Below are positions 38,901 through 52,274 of a DNA stretch of 64,000 bases, in pieces. The notes beneath the pieces were generated by a model, which was given only the letters and a program-made list of their open reading frames with translations, had not been told where the DNA came from and ran no database searches. Each line of letters starts with the position of its first letter. Within the stretch, counting starts at the first letter, position 1. This DNA comes from Endocalyx cinctus (taxonomy: Eukaryota > Ascomycota > Sordariomycetes > Amphisphaeriales > Apiosporaceae). The DNA is taken from positions 1,618,556-1,682,555 of the forward strand of contig BCKC01000010.1 in assembly GCA_001600455.1 (NCBI GenBank). Direction: 5' to 3'. Both the position numbers and the translations under genes were made by a program.

Positions 38901-40274
38901 GAGTTCGGCATATCGGACATGGAGATCTACAGGTCAACCAACCAACCAACCAACATATATATGGATTACGCGTCTGCGACTTTTTTCGAGAGTTTACTAA
39001 CTTTACTGTATATCGCACTATCGGCCCCCCCGGCCGCATCTTGAGACTCGCAGTGTAACAGCACCCGCTAACCACATCCCGGTGCGGGAAAAAATTCATG
39101 GTTGGTATATACCCATTAGAATCTTTTTACATCATCGCAGAGTCGTAATTTGACTGGAAATAAAATCTCCACCGACGCCGAACTCAACCCCCCACCCATC
39201 GGCCTTTTTACGTGACTGCGTGTATCCGAGCCAAGAGTAGAAATTCGGGAATATAAGTATACTAGTCGTCATTTTTCTTGCCCTGTCGTTCCGTCTCACT
39301 TAATTCGGTGTATTGGCCAGTGCCTCGTATGCGGGTATCCGGCATGCTTACTTATGGATGCACGTATGTGGAAGAGTAGTAACCAGTGCTGCTGCACTTG
39401 ATAAGTGATAATATTCTATATAGCGCTCGGGCGTAGCGTTTCGACATTCTCATACTAGCAACTAATAGATATATATTTCTCGCTATCCTACATTATTCGT
39501 TCCTCGCCCCGTTAGACATTCGTATCAATTGCATTTACCTCGTTTTCATACCTGAAACTTATTGAAAAGATTTCTTTTAAATGGTCCCTCCCAGCCTAGC
39601 TTGATTAATACGAGCTAATTTTGCCCTTCAAAAACTCCAAGTTTCGACCCGATATCTTCGAACTTGCCTTTTGTCTGATATATTCCACGGTCCAGATTAG
39701 GTATACCACATTCTTTGTTTTGTTCTTTCCTCCTACCCTTAAAATTACACTGGACTAGTGGGATGGCAGCCCATGAGTTCTGTCATTCAGGATATAAACA
39801 TCATCACACAATATAGTAGAAAAGAGCAAAGTAAATCGAACATGCAGCGAGAAAATGGAAAGTGTGTATTAGAGTAGATCTAGGATGACTAGGGGCAGGC
39901 AGATGGGTATGTCAGAATGACGCCATAACTCGAGACCTTCTGCCCATCGTCTTAAGATCCCTCGACGTCTTGTCACCATGCGTATTTAGATTTTCATTCT
40001 CCCATAGAATGCCCTACTTGACAACCTAACCCCCAAAACTATATACGCAGGGAGGATTTGGGGGTGGGGAAAAAAAGACTCCCGGATGTAATGATGTTGG
40101 ATTGGCAATGCTAGCGGAGTCCAAGCATGCTTTTTTGGCCAAGGAAGAAGGATCGTGTCTTCCCCCCGGTATTAGGACGCAATTCAGCCATGATTTCTCT
40201 TTGATTCACGATTATCCCTATTCTAGACTACACTTCTTGGACCCCCTGCCTAAACATCCCCGAGTTTCCGAGTA
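35970..40274. other. Large gene-poor region upstream of noxA
   Basis: 4.3 kb without a supported gene, between the noxA start and the ubc4 stop. It contains C/T- and A/G-rich tracts (36270-36620, 36775-36840), a CAAC/CCAA tetranucleotide array at 38935-38954, and many short frames without family features. Part is likely the noxA promoter and long 5' UTR. Confidence 0.5.
38935..38954. repeat. CAAC-type tetranucleotide repeat
   Basis: Five tandem CAAC/CCAA units in the noxA upstream region. Confidence 0.85.
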
Positions 40275-41337
<1,063 letters not shown>

Positions 41338-44300
41338 TATGATGTGGGGGTACTATAGTCAAATAGCGAGGAAAAAAGAAAGAGACTGCGAGGTGATGGA
41401 TATCGCTATAGTAGGCGTCGTTGACGTTTAAGCGATGTGGATGGTATTGTGTTTTGATTAAGTTTAGTTCGGAGATGTATCGGGTGTTTTCTAATAGTCG
41501 AGTGTAGAAGAAGGAGGATATCCTATTTATACGAGCGGTCAGAATGGAATGTGAGAGAATGCAATAGAGAAAGCAGGCTGTGTTATTGAATGAAATACAG
41601 TCAACAAAGAACCGTTTTTTTTTTTTTTTATTCTTCCTCTCTTCTACGTTTGTTATAGTAAAGGATATTCGCTTACCAGATAAATGGAAGGAAGTTATGA
41701 GATGACTACAATATAAAAAAAGTAGTGCAATGTCGCCGATAGAGATAATCCGAAAATGGGAAGAAGAGGGAAAGAAATGATGTTTTGGGTTTTTCTCTTA
41801 AAAAGAATAAAAAAAAAAAAAAATAATACAGGTTCAGTTGGGTTGGTTTGGTTTGGTATTGGGTAAGAATCGTCACTCACCTAACGTAGTGGGGAAGGGA
41901 GAGAGAGTCAGGGAGAAGTTAGGGAGATACAGGGAGGTGGATAGTGGGATGAACGTTCATTAGCGTATCTAGCGCCTTTTTAGTCGCCTAATATGCCTAA
42001 GATTATGCCTCTGGTCATTTCAATACTACGTCACTAAGCCACAAGATCAAATGATTAAAACGTATCAAGTTATCGTCTTAAATCTTTACTATTGCCAGCG
42101 CTAAGACAGTGTGGCTTAGAGAGTTTATCCAGAAAAGGCTTACCAAGAAAGTCTAGCCAAGTCTGAGAGTCATTTCCATGGCAAATCTATGGATTATTTC
42201 CATTATTTTAATAAGACCTAATAAAAAAAAATATCCATGGATGTATATATATTTATCAGGTGGCAAAGAGCAGTCAGCCAGACGACCGGCAATTAAATTA
42301 TCCGCTTCACCTACTACCTAGGTATACAGTATTTAGTAAACATTACTTAACAATATATATAATCAAACAAAAGCTGACATCCTATTATAAATATTATGGC
42401 CTCTCGTAAAAATCTGTTTATACCGCCACCCTGCACTTGGTGATAAACAATTAGACTTCTCTTATATCATCATATTATTCAGTGTATGAACTACCTTCAT
42501 GTCCATGAGCGTAGTCATCTACCTAGCTACCTACATATATATGCACGTAAATAAACAAGCGCTACGGACGTAGACTACAAGAATCCACCTAGTCAACTAC
42601 CTATAACATCCAGAAGATGGTAACATTTATAGTAGCATTAAAACTGAAAATCATATGTACCTACATTTATTTATATATTTTTGGTTGGTTTCAGCATTCA
42701 GCAGTCATCTGTGTGCATTATGCAAACCCTTGACGACGAGACAGTAAGGAGCAAATGCGTAAGCCACACACAGTTATGGACAACCCTCTGTCATGGTTAT
42801 CAAGATACGAAGATACGCGCGAATCAGACAAGTTAAGTTCCTTTTCTCTAGTATATAACGACTGTGCCACAGATGGACACGAACCCGGCTATGCATTGCC
42901 GATCGCTACAAACGTCAGATTAGTTTGCTACGAAATGAAATGTACGTAGTTAACGCTTCATGGTGCCTAACGTCTGAAATCATCAAAGCATATCATCAAG
43001 GGAAAAGCGATGAATCTGACATCCCATATTCTAACCTCCTTTGTAATCCACAGTATCGACAAACAGTCTCTACAATAAAATCGTTACTGGTTATACTAGA
43101 CGAGGAAAAACACACCTGCATATCTGCATGGATAGAGTGGATACTATGGTTACGTACTTAGATAAGCACCTCAACGGATATATTCAAAGTAACCTTTTAA
43201 GCGCCTGTCACGGCTTCTTTTTTTTGGTGCAGGGCGTTACAGAAAACCAATAGAAATTAGGTCACACGGCGCTTAATTCCCCTGTCACAATATCATGATT
43301 GACTTTATTATGAGTTTTTAGCATACCCACGCCGTAAGGATACATTGTCTACTAGATGAGGATAATTACTTAAGTACCTAGGTAGTTGTTGTATTACACT
43401 TCACCACCGATTTGAACTGGCATCATAATTTATATCTCCAAGAACCTTACTAAAATATTCGACGATTTCACTGGGGTTTGTGTATAGTATTTCTACATGT
43501 TCTTTCCTTTACATCCTCTTCTCATATATTCAACATGAATTCTTTAATCCTTGGTGTAAACATGGTGTAAAATCATAATTGTATAATTATAAAGTAGTTA
43601 AATATTAGTTGGTGACAGTTGAAGGGAAAGTACAAACTCGGAGGCAGGAGATGATAGAGTAAGAGAATAAAGGAGCCGAAAGAGAAAAAAATGATTAAAG
43701 AGGAACCTACGAAGTCACCGTACCTTACTACTCTTAGGCTCTCAGGACAAACCAACTCCCTATCATAATACCTATCGAATGCTTGGGAATTATTTGAAAT
43801 TACGTTCACTATTATATCATGACGATATTTTGTACATCTTGTAAAATTATTCATTTTTGTCTAACACCAGACTTAAGTGATTACAGCCAGCTTGTCGACC
43901 AGCCCATTTTGAAAGTATAGACAGGCATATCTGTATACAGGTATATTGAAGGCCTATATTATCATAATATATCCCATATCAACAACAAATACGGTCACTC
44001 CAGGGCTGGTGGTATTGTGTTTGTTTTTAATCGTTGAAAATCGACACGGCATATCCACTTGTATCTGATTAGAAGACCGAAAAGGTAGCTCCCGAGGTCA
44101 GCTGAGTTTTTCTCTTGAGAAAGATGTTTTTTTTTTTTTTTTTTTTTGCTAATAAATCATATAATTAGATGGGAGAGGCTATGCCCCTATAGCTGCTCTA
44201 GATCTTTATTTACGAGTTCCACCGGCCATACCCTCCAAGGAAGAAATAGACATTCCTATATATAGTTAAACCACCTGTTTTCCAGTAGCTGCTGTTCATC

Positions 44301-45509
44301 GGCATCTATATCCAAGGAAAAAAACGTATGACTGTGATTTCGGTATTTATATTAATAAATAACCTGATCGTTCTTGCGTTTGAGACAATTCGTAATGGAA
44401 AACATTGAAAATTCCCTAGTCAAAGTTTTTAAGCTAGACAAGAGAGTCGAGTTATCTCTGCTTTTCGTTTACATCTAAGTCTATACATAGAGAAACTCTA
44501 ACCCTCCCTTCGAAGAGCTCGACGATTTCAAGAACCCCCATTACTTATTCCAGCGTCGTCATGACAATTCGCAAGAAAGACTCTTGAAAACCTCGACATT
44601 GATATCTTTGGCAAAAGCCTGTTCATAAATTTTGGCGATGTTTTTTTTTTATTAGTTGTTTACTTATCATCTGACCTAGAGCCGCCTCCACCACGAATCT
44701 CCTTTTATATTTATGCTAAGACTCTAAATCTCGGGATATATAATATTGGTAGTACAAAACCTTAACCGATCCTATTTTTCTTCTCGTCCAAAACGGTGAA
44801 GAACGTACGGGTTTAGAACCGTTCGTTTGATATCATAATATCGGGTCCTCTGCCCTCTCTGACTACGGCCCGATGAGTTATTCTATTCATAAGTTAAGCG
44901 AATTATTTGTAGCGCGAAAGACGTTGTTGAGCAAGCCTCCGAACTGGAACCCCGGTATGTGGAAATTAAGAATGAGCTTGTTTGCCAGGCAGATAGCCCC
45001 CCATCCGTGCCGTTGGGACGCATGCGTGGGTCCGGTGCAAGGGTGATATGAGGTAATCGCGCCAAATTGACCACTCACGCGCGAGGTGACATGACGCCGG
45101 TCATCATTAACATTAGGTACAGATATTTGTACGGGGTATTTTGTTCATTTTTTGAGATAGGCAATCTAATGTGCAATAAGCTTATGTTTTGCAAACCTTT
45201 TTTTCTTCTTCTTGTTACATTCAGCTACGCCTCGTATACTGTAAATGTGTGTACTATGTAGTTGCATAGACACTATAGGAGCAACTGGGCTCGTAAAAAC
45301 CCCCCGTCGTCAGCCCCCAATGTTCCGTCATTCCTTATAAAAAAGGAATAACGGTCAGCTGCACAGCAGGCTGCGAACGACTCTGTTTCTCCCATTTTTT
45401 TTCTTATCCTTTCTTTTCATTTTTCTTCTTCTTCTTCCTATGTCGATTTTTATTTCATCTTACATGCACTCTCGTTTGCTTTGCTTCCTAATTTATTTTG
45501 GCGGTCGCA
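41338..45509. other. Large gene-poor divergent region, ubc4 / GT25
   Basis: 4.2 kb between two opposite start codons with no supported gene. It holds purine-rich and T-rich tracts, a 21-T run at 44127-44147, and TA-rich stretches with CTACCTAGGTA-like words (42310-42330, 42520-42610, 43370-43390). Weak frames at 42755-43161 and 43573-43854 have no recognisable features. Confidence 0.5.
44127..44147. repeat. Homopolymer T21
   Basis: Run of 21 T in the ubc4/GT25 spacer. Confidence 0.9.
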
Positions 45510-47004
45510 ATGTTGTTGCACATGACTCCCAGCCGAGGTGTCCTGGCCGTGATATGTTTCCTTCTCACTATCGTAGTCCTGCTACCGCGCTTTGAACTCC
45601 AAGGCGAGCCCCGCAGCGGCCGACCGGTGCCCGAAGACAGCGCTGCTGATAGTACCAGTCAAACACCAACTTGGCAAGATGACGATATAAATAACAGCAC
45701 GCTTGGTGTTAGTTCTTCTTCTTTTTTTCTTCCCCTTTAAACTATATATAATTTTATATATAAATATGCTCACCGAAGCGATGGTAAATAAAAACAGTTC
45801 GAAAAGATTTTCGTCGTCGGCCTGCCCTCGAGAACAGATCGTCGCGATTCCATGTACTTGCAGTCGGCGCTCAGTAATATCGATGTAGAGTTCGTAGATG
45901 GTGTTCGCGGGGACACGGTCCCCAACAGTGCGATACCTATGGGGCCGGAAAAGGTACGCCTCGGGGATGCGTCGATCGGGTCGTGGCGCGCGCATAGTAA
46001 GTTGGAACAAAATACCCGAAGCCGTTATATTTTCCGCCGGTAAAAAAAGAAATATAGTCACTAACCTAAGTGTGGCTTGCTGGTAGTGAACGCTATACAA
46101 GAGTAAGTCAAAGTACCGATCGATAATTCTCCATTTATATATATATATATATTGCCAAGCTTTTCGCCCAATCGAGACTGACCGTTTCAATCAATCTAGA
46201 GTCGTGCGAAGAAACCTCTCCTCGGCGTTAATTCTAGAAGACGACATCGACTGGGACATCCGCCTGCGCAGCCAGCTCCACGACCTCGCCCTCTCGACGC
46301 GAGCGCTAACCCAACCGCGCCTCTCCTCGCCCAGCGAATACGTCGACCCGACGTACCCCTCCCCCCGGGACGACTCCCCCGGCGCGATCGACGACTTCCG
46401 CATCGACCGGCTGCCGATCACGGTACCGCCGACGCGGTCGCCGTACGGCGACGAGTGGGATCTCCTCTGGATCGGCCACTGCGGGATGCATTTTCCCTTC
46501 GAGGACAACAAGCTGATCCCGAAGGGAAGGGTGATCCACCCGGACGACGTCACCGTCGCCGAGAAGAGATACCTCTGGACCCTCAATATCCCTTTCACCC
46601 TAAAAGAAAAATACCCCCAGCACACGCGGGCCGTGCATCACGCCCAGGAAGGCGTCTGCACGTTGGGGTACGCCGTCACGCAGAAGGCGGCCCGCCAGCT
46701 TCTGCACGAGATCGGGCTAAGGGATATGACCGACGCGTTCGATATCTTGCTGAGGTTCTTCTGCGAGGGTACCGTGGGCAGGAAGTATCATAATTGTCTA
46801 GCGGTGCAACCGTCGCTTTTCCATCATTTTAGGGCTCGTGGCCCGGTGAGCGCTTCGAGCGATATCGGCGATCATGGTGACGGGTACCGTGACGCCTCCT
46901 CGAGTGATATGATAAGACTGAGTGTTCGATTGAACGCCGACGCATTGATGGAAGGGAGAAAGGATTACTGGGATCAATACCCAGATGTAGGCGACGACGA
47001 ATGA
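45510..47004 (+). CDS. Family 25 glycosyltransferase, type II membrane protein
   Basis: Glycosyltransferase of the GT25 (LPS core biosynthesis/procollagen galactosyltransferase-like) family, likely Golgi lumenal. Exons are 45510-45707, 45798-45996, 46087-46102 and 46200-47004, giving 405 aa. A short cytoplasmic head and hydrophobic segment (GVLAVICFLLTIVVLLP, about residues 9-27) form a signal anchor, followed by a stem. The catalytic domain begins IFVVGLPSRTDRR and continues GSWRAHMNAIQEVV across the 16-nt third exon. The nucleotide-sugar D-x-D-type motif is LILEDDIDWD at about 148-157. GYAVTQKAARQLL is the conserved C-terminal block. The ATG at 45510 is the first ATG in frame. Donor and acceptor sugars are unknown. 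Confidence 0.9.
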
Positions 47005-47268
47005 TTACTTATCGGTTACGATCTGGCTGGGGTAATAGTATGGGCATGATTGGAAAGCTAAGATTTTCTTTTGGGTATTATGGTCCAATCTGATTTATGA
47101 AAAGGGTTCCCTTTAAGGTGTTTAGGGGAGTTAAAATGGTACGACATAAATCTCTCATATAAGACATCTCGAAACAGCGAGGAGTCACTAAAGTGAAACC
47201 TTTCGGTTTAACACTGTTATATTTTGTATATACATATTTTTCGCGATAGCCGCAAGACATCAAAACCG

Positions 47269-48807
47269 TTATACAAAAGCCTGGATACCAGTGATGGCTC
47301 GTCCTAAGATTAGACCTGAATAGGGCATTTCGCGTTAGTAGACGTACGCATGTAAATGGACGTGTTCTCATGAAGGGGTATTCCAGAAGAGGGAGGACGA
47401 TAAAGACTTACTGTGGATATCGCTCTGCCCCTCATATGTTTGAGTGACGAATAGGTTGGCCACGTGCCTCCCGATGGCATACTCGTCACTAACAGCATTG
47501 CCGCCGAAAATCTCCTGGAGGGCGCGGGCATTAACGAGAGCACGGTCGCAGTTCTGTCTTTTCACCATGCTGATCATCTCCGGGGTGGCCTTGCCCTCGT
47601 CCTTGAGGCGGCCGACCTGGATAGCAGCCAGCACGCCGTACGCGGCATCGGTGGCGGCGTCGGCGAGCTTCTTCTGCACGAGTTGGTACTTTGCTAGCGG
47701 GTTATTCTTGAACTGCCTACGTTCTAGCGCGTAAGTTCTGGCTCGCGTGAGGCAGTCCTCTAGAGCACCCATCGTTCCGAGAGCGATACCGTACCGTGCG
47801 CTGTTGAGGCAAGTGAACGGGCCCCGAAGTCCTTCCACGTCCGGGAACATGTTTTCTTCCGGAACCGGACAATCATCCATCTGGATCATGCCCGTGATGC
47901 TCGCTCGCAATCCGTTCTTGTTCTTGATCGCCGGTGTCTCTAACGTGCCGACCGGGCAGTCCTTTCTCTCTACGAGGAACCCGCGGATCTTCCCTTCAGG
48001 CTGTAGCTTGGCCCACACGAGTAGGACGTCGGCTATGGGCGAGTTTGTGATCCACGTCTTGGAGCCGCTGAGGAGGTAGTACCCTTTCTTGGAGGGGTGT
48101 GGACGCGCCGTTGTCTCCATTGAGCCTGGGTCACTACCGTGGTTGGGCTCGGTGAGTCCAAAGGCACCTAGGAGACGACCGCGCGCCATCTCCGGCAAGA
48201 ATCTCTCTTTCTGTTCTGTTGTGCCAAACTCGTAGATTCCACCCATAGACAGCGACGATTGCACTGACATGCCCGATCGGTAGCCGCTATCGACGCGCTC
48301 AACGGCGCGCGTAATCAACCCTGATGCCACAGTGGAGACCCCCGCGCATCCGTATCCATGTAAGTTCGCACCTAATAACCCGAGCTCGCCCATCTCGAGG
48401 AGTATCGTCTTATCGTAGTCTTCGTTGCGGTAGGCCTCTATAATTGTTGTACAAGCGACGTCAGTTAAATGCAGTTCACAATAAATTTTTCATGCTCTAA
48501 CTGCCGTTTATATCTGTATGACGCTGTATACCGGATGATATAACGATATGCAGATCTCGAGTAGCTTACCCAAAACCCTCGGTAACAATCGCTCCTGGCA
48601 ATATCGCTCCGCTGTCTCGGATATAGCCAATTCCTCTTCGGTGAGTAAGTTTTTACTATTTAAAGGATCTGTCCAATCGAAGGCAGTAGTGGCTGCCGCA
48701 TAATTTCTTCTCGGGAATGTCGGGGTACATGACGATGGCGACGAGAGTTTCGACAGAGCAGCGACGGATCGAGGGCGGCTTATTCGTGATAGGGTAGGTC
48801 GGAACAT
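47269..48807 (-). CDS. Glutaryl-CoA dehydrogenase, mitochondrial
   Basis: FAD acyl-CoA dehydrogenase that oxidatively decarboxylates glutaryl-CoA to crotonyl-CoA in lysine and tryptophan breakdown. Exons are 48807-48570, 48437-47412 and 47315-47269, giving 436 aa. An Arg/Ser-rich N-terminus (FRPTLSRISRPRSV) fits a mitochondrial presequence. Body motifs: LLGANLHGYGCAGVS, AFGLTEPNHGSDPGSMET, GSKTWITNSPIADVLLVWAK, and ASITGMIQMDDCPVPEE, typical of GCDH. The catalytic base Glu lies in TQTYEGQSDIH near residue 415. The final 47-nt exon supplies SLILGRAITGIQAFV, and its intron has a TACTAAC branch site. A role in the adjacent catabolic genes is not implied. Confidence 0.94.
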
Positions 48808-49888
48808 GTTTACGCCTTTAATTAAAGAGAATCAAGAAAAATGAGAGTAAAGAGCAAAGATAAACAAATTGGTTTTGACTCCATTGTAGAAAGAGAAGTC
48901 AAAATAAAATAATTCATATTATTAAATACGTACATTAAACAAGACCTCGGGAATCTAATCGGTTACTTTGGCTGCGGGGCTTTAAGTCGTGGGGAAGCTT
49001 CCTGGTTTCATCCTAAGCTGCTAAGTTACGTTCTTAAGTAAGTATAGGTACTTAAGTACTTACCTAACCTAGGCTTAAGTCAGATAATAGTGTCCGGAGA
49101 TAGGGGCTATTACGGAGTATTAGTTATGTTAGTACTCCATATTTTAGGGACTCTCGAGAAGGTATACCCCGTACTAAATCCGCTATTATACACTGGACTT
49201 CACTTTTTAAGGGATACTAGTTCATCTTTTAGGGAGTCTTAGAAGGGTCGTTAAGTATATTACCGCACTATAATCAACCACCTACTCCTAACCACAACAT
49301 TTACTGTCCCTTTCGAAGCAACGACCCTTGCTCGCTTGAACTTTGTTCATATACTCCGTACAGAAACTTCCTTTATATACTTCATATATATATAATTTAC
49401 TTTCTCGATTATAACGAAGAAGGTAGTCATTACAATTTGAATGAAGCAGGCTCATGACGGTAAGTGCGTAGCGTAAATGTAAATATTTGTAAGTCTATTG
49501 GATTCAGATGATTGTATCCTCAACCTTAGAGAAGTGTGCAACTATACTTCATATCATCATCTTCATCCGCCTCACCATTTACCTTATCCCTCACCTACGT
49601 AGGTTTCAAGGCCGCAGCCTATCCCTATAACGATGGTCTCTCTCCGTACTAAATATATATGCAAATACGTATTTAAGTTCATGTTTCGTTACATGCATCA
49701 TAAGTCCACCCAGTTCTTCCAGTCTTGCAAATCCGCCGCGTCTTCAGGGTTTGGGTCCATAGCCAATTGTCTTCCTGGATTCAAGACCAAGGCCAAGCCT
49801 ACCGAAGTTTCTTCATCTTCATCTTCATCTTCATCAGGCACTACGACACCTTCTCACGCCGAGGGCCACGAGTCATGAAACCGTCCTT
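48808..49888. other. Intergenic with TA-rich, palindrome-rich stretch
   Basis: Around 49020-49260 there are TACTTAAGTA/CTTAAGTA palindromes and a TACGGAGTA motif with its inverse nearby, suggesting a decayed small repeat. A TTCATC hexamer array is at 49811-49835. A frame at 49633-49878 (81 codons, Ser-rich end) could be an upstream exon of the next gene, but no splice joins it convincingly. Confidence 0.45.
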
Positions 49889-52274
49889 ATGCCTTCTATA
49901 GATCATGCAGTCTCCGCTCCGTCCCCCGCGGGTTCCCGAGGGAATCTCGAGAACTCCGGAAACCGTTACCAGACACTCCAACATGCTCTTATTAGATGCT
50001 ACTCTCCTGGGTACCCGACCACCGTTGGGATTGAGAAGCAGCCATACTACTGGGAACATGATGCCGCTCATCGAGAACGCAAGGGTGAGATATGCTCCTC
50101 CAAGAAGGCCTGGAGTGACTTCGTTTCTCCGCCATTGGCCGGTAACGGAACCCCTTCCCGTTGCCAGAAGAGTTGGTCCCCCGACTCTTCTAGACGTAAT
50201 TCCTTCCCACGAGCCGGTCAACAGCAACGATTCTTCGCGGGTCTTGGCGCCTGTTAGCAACAGTATTCCGACGAGAGCCTCATCATCCACACGTGGCTGA
50301 ATGGGATTTCCACGGACGTAGACGAGAATGGACCTGTAAATTTCCCTTCTATACAATTAAGCTATCCTACGTCTTCTCGTAGAATATCATATTCTATTCA
50401 TACAGAGAATTCGGATGTTCTCGTTTGGCCAGATCCTGAGAAGGACCATTTCAGGCGCTACAGACGTACTCACTCAGGAACTGGATTCGATGGACCTATG
50501 AGTGCTGATGGGAACACGCCGTTGAATGATATGTCGGAAAGAAATAACGAAAGAAAGATTCAGTTTTCTCCCAGTTTCCAAAAACCAACATCTCGCAGGT
50601 CCGACTCCGTCGATTGGCAGAAGAGCTGGCCAAAACAGAAGTCCCGTCAGGCCTACCGTGTCTCTGAAATCACTAATCCCGATCCTCTCTCTTGCAGTAG
50701 CTCTGATGACTTCTTATCTGTACCTTCGCATAGAGACGATATCGATGGCAAGAGTGATCCTGGAGACTTACAGTTTTCTAGTGTCACGGATCGCGGTACA
50801 CCATTTTACACTATGGAAGGGTCCGTACTCAAGTCATGCCCGGAACTTCATCAACAACTCGATAATATTGATGATACGCCACTAGTAAAGAAATGGGTAA
50901 GTAAACATTATCTGTCAACACCAAGATAACTTCCTGGAAACTGAACTAGCGCTATTCTAGGATCCTGAGAAAGAAAGGAATAAACAGGAAGATAACTTGC
51001 AATTTGGGCCCAGCCGCCCTCGGCGCATGTCCAATGTTCGCGATATCATGTCAAAGCGGTGGCGATCGTTCAGCGGAAGGTTTCGCCGGTCCATTTCCTC
51101 TACTTACTCTATCCGATCCGAGTTTCCGGCACCGCCCGACGGAAAATCCCGGAGATTCTTATCCCGGGATTCGGTAGACATTTTGCCATCTTCCGGAGAA
51201 GAGTCTCCGCTATACAACACCCCCGATTCAAGATTTTCACCTGCCGCTCAGCCGTTCGGTGGCAATCTTAACCCCCTAGCTATAGCTGCTGGTATTGTGG
51301 CCACGTCAGGACTTGATCGCTTATCTGGGTCAAGAGCTTCGAGCATTTCGGTACCGATGACATCTCTCTCGAGTGGTGCCGTCACACCGGTCAGAGAGGT
51401 GCCAATCCCGAAATTTGTGGCAAGCGCGCCGCCGACAGTTCCGCTAAACTCCCCTACATCACCGATGCCACCGTCGAGCCCGGGTAGCCCAGCCTATCGA
51501 CCATCTCCAAGACTAGGACAAAGGCGCCAAGGACAGCGTAGTCGCCTCTCGGAAGTCACCACACCCGAAGAGATAGCGTCTCCTGCCGAGCTGATTGACT
51601 CGCCACTAGATCAGCTGTCGTCTTTTTCACCGTCAGTCATCGAAACGTTGCGAGAGAAATCATCTAGATCGGAGCCCGGTAGTACCGAGTACCTGTATCC
51701 GAGGCCGCTTTCGCTCAGACGTAAACAAACCGGCGATACTCAAGACTCGCTAGTTGATGAGCAGCCTCCCGGTAACCCAAGGCCGTCACCAGTCAGCATT
51801 AATATCGAAACGCCCACGACTATAGGCTCTTCTAATTCTAATCGGACGACTCCTCTCGGGGAGCAGGAAATGTTACCACCACCCCGCATGTCGTCAATGA
51901 GGAAGACCCCTCCCTCGATGTACGGCCCGATGGAGACTCCTGGTGAGGAACTACATGATTTTGGTATTCACATATTGCCTTGCGTATTAACTTCTTTCGA
52001 TCAGACAGAAATAGTGGACTCGCTAATGGAGGTCCCTCCCGACGTACTCCGACCCCAAACTCCTCTCGCCATGCCATGTAATATCATTAGCGAAGGTTGT
52101 CCAGATTGCGAGGTTCCAAAATCACCGGTAAAGAAAGTAGGAGTATATAAGAAAACTAAATGCGGTCACCCTAATAACTGGACTGAAGGTAAGGGGGAGC
52201 CTGGGGACTCGGATCCATTTTGTCCTGATCCTGATGACTGTATTGATGATAGGTCACGGAGGCGCGGAAATTGA
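49889..52274 (+). CDS. Hypothetical Ser/Pro-rich protein, 5' structure uncertain
   Basis: I do not recognise this protein. Tentative exons are 49889-50141, 50322-50896 and 50961-52274, giving 713 aa. The last intron (50897-50960, GTAAGT...CTAG) is firm. The first is a guess: the frame 49889-50257 is coding-like but ends in TAG at 50255 and then continues in the same frame. An intron 50142-50321 (GTAACG...GTAG with a CTGAAT branch-like site) would remove the stop. A true nonsense change would also explain it. The protein is basic, disordered and rich in Ser and Pro, with SP/TP sites suggesting phosphorylation. An Arg-rich MSKRWRSFSGRFRRS segment starts exon 3's product, and a Cys-containing, acidic C-terminus (CGHPNNW, DPFCPDPDDC) ends it. 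No membrane segment is seen. Confidence 0.5.
50897..50960 (+). other. Supported intron of the Ser/Pro-rich gene
   Basis: GTAAGT donor and TTCTAG acceptor join two long open frames in phase 0; a GAACTAGC branch-like site lies upstream of the acceptor. Confidence 0.7.

Noticed and set aside
42755..43161. Two overlapping short + strand frames in the ubc4/GT25 spacer
   Set aside because: No domain, signal or splice joining them, and base composition like the surrounding spacer.
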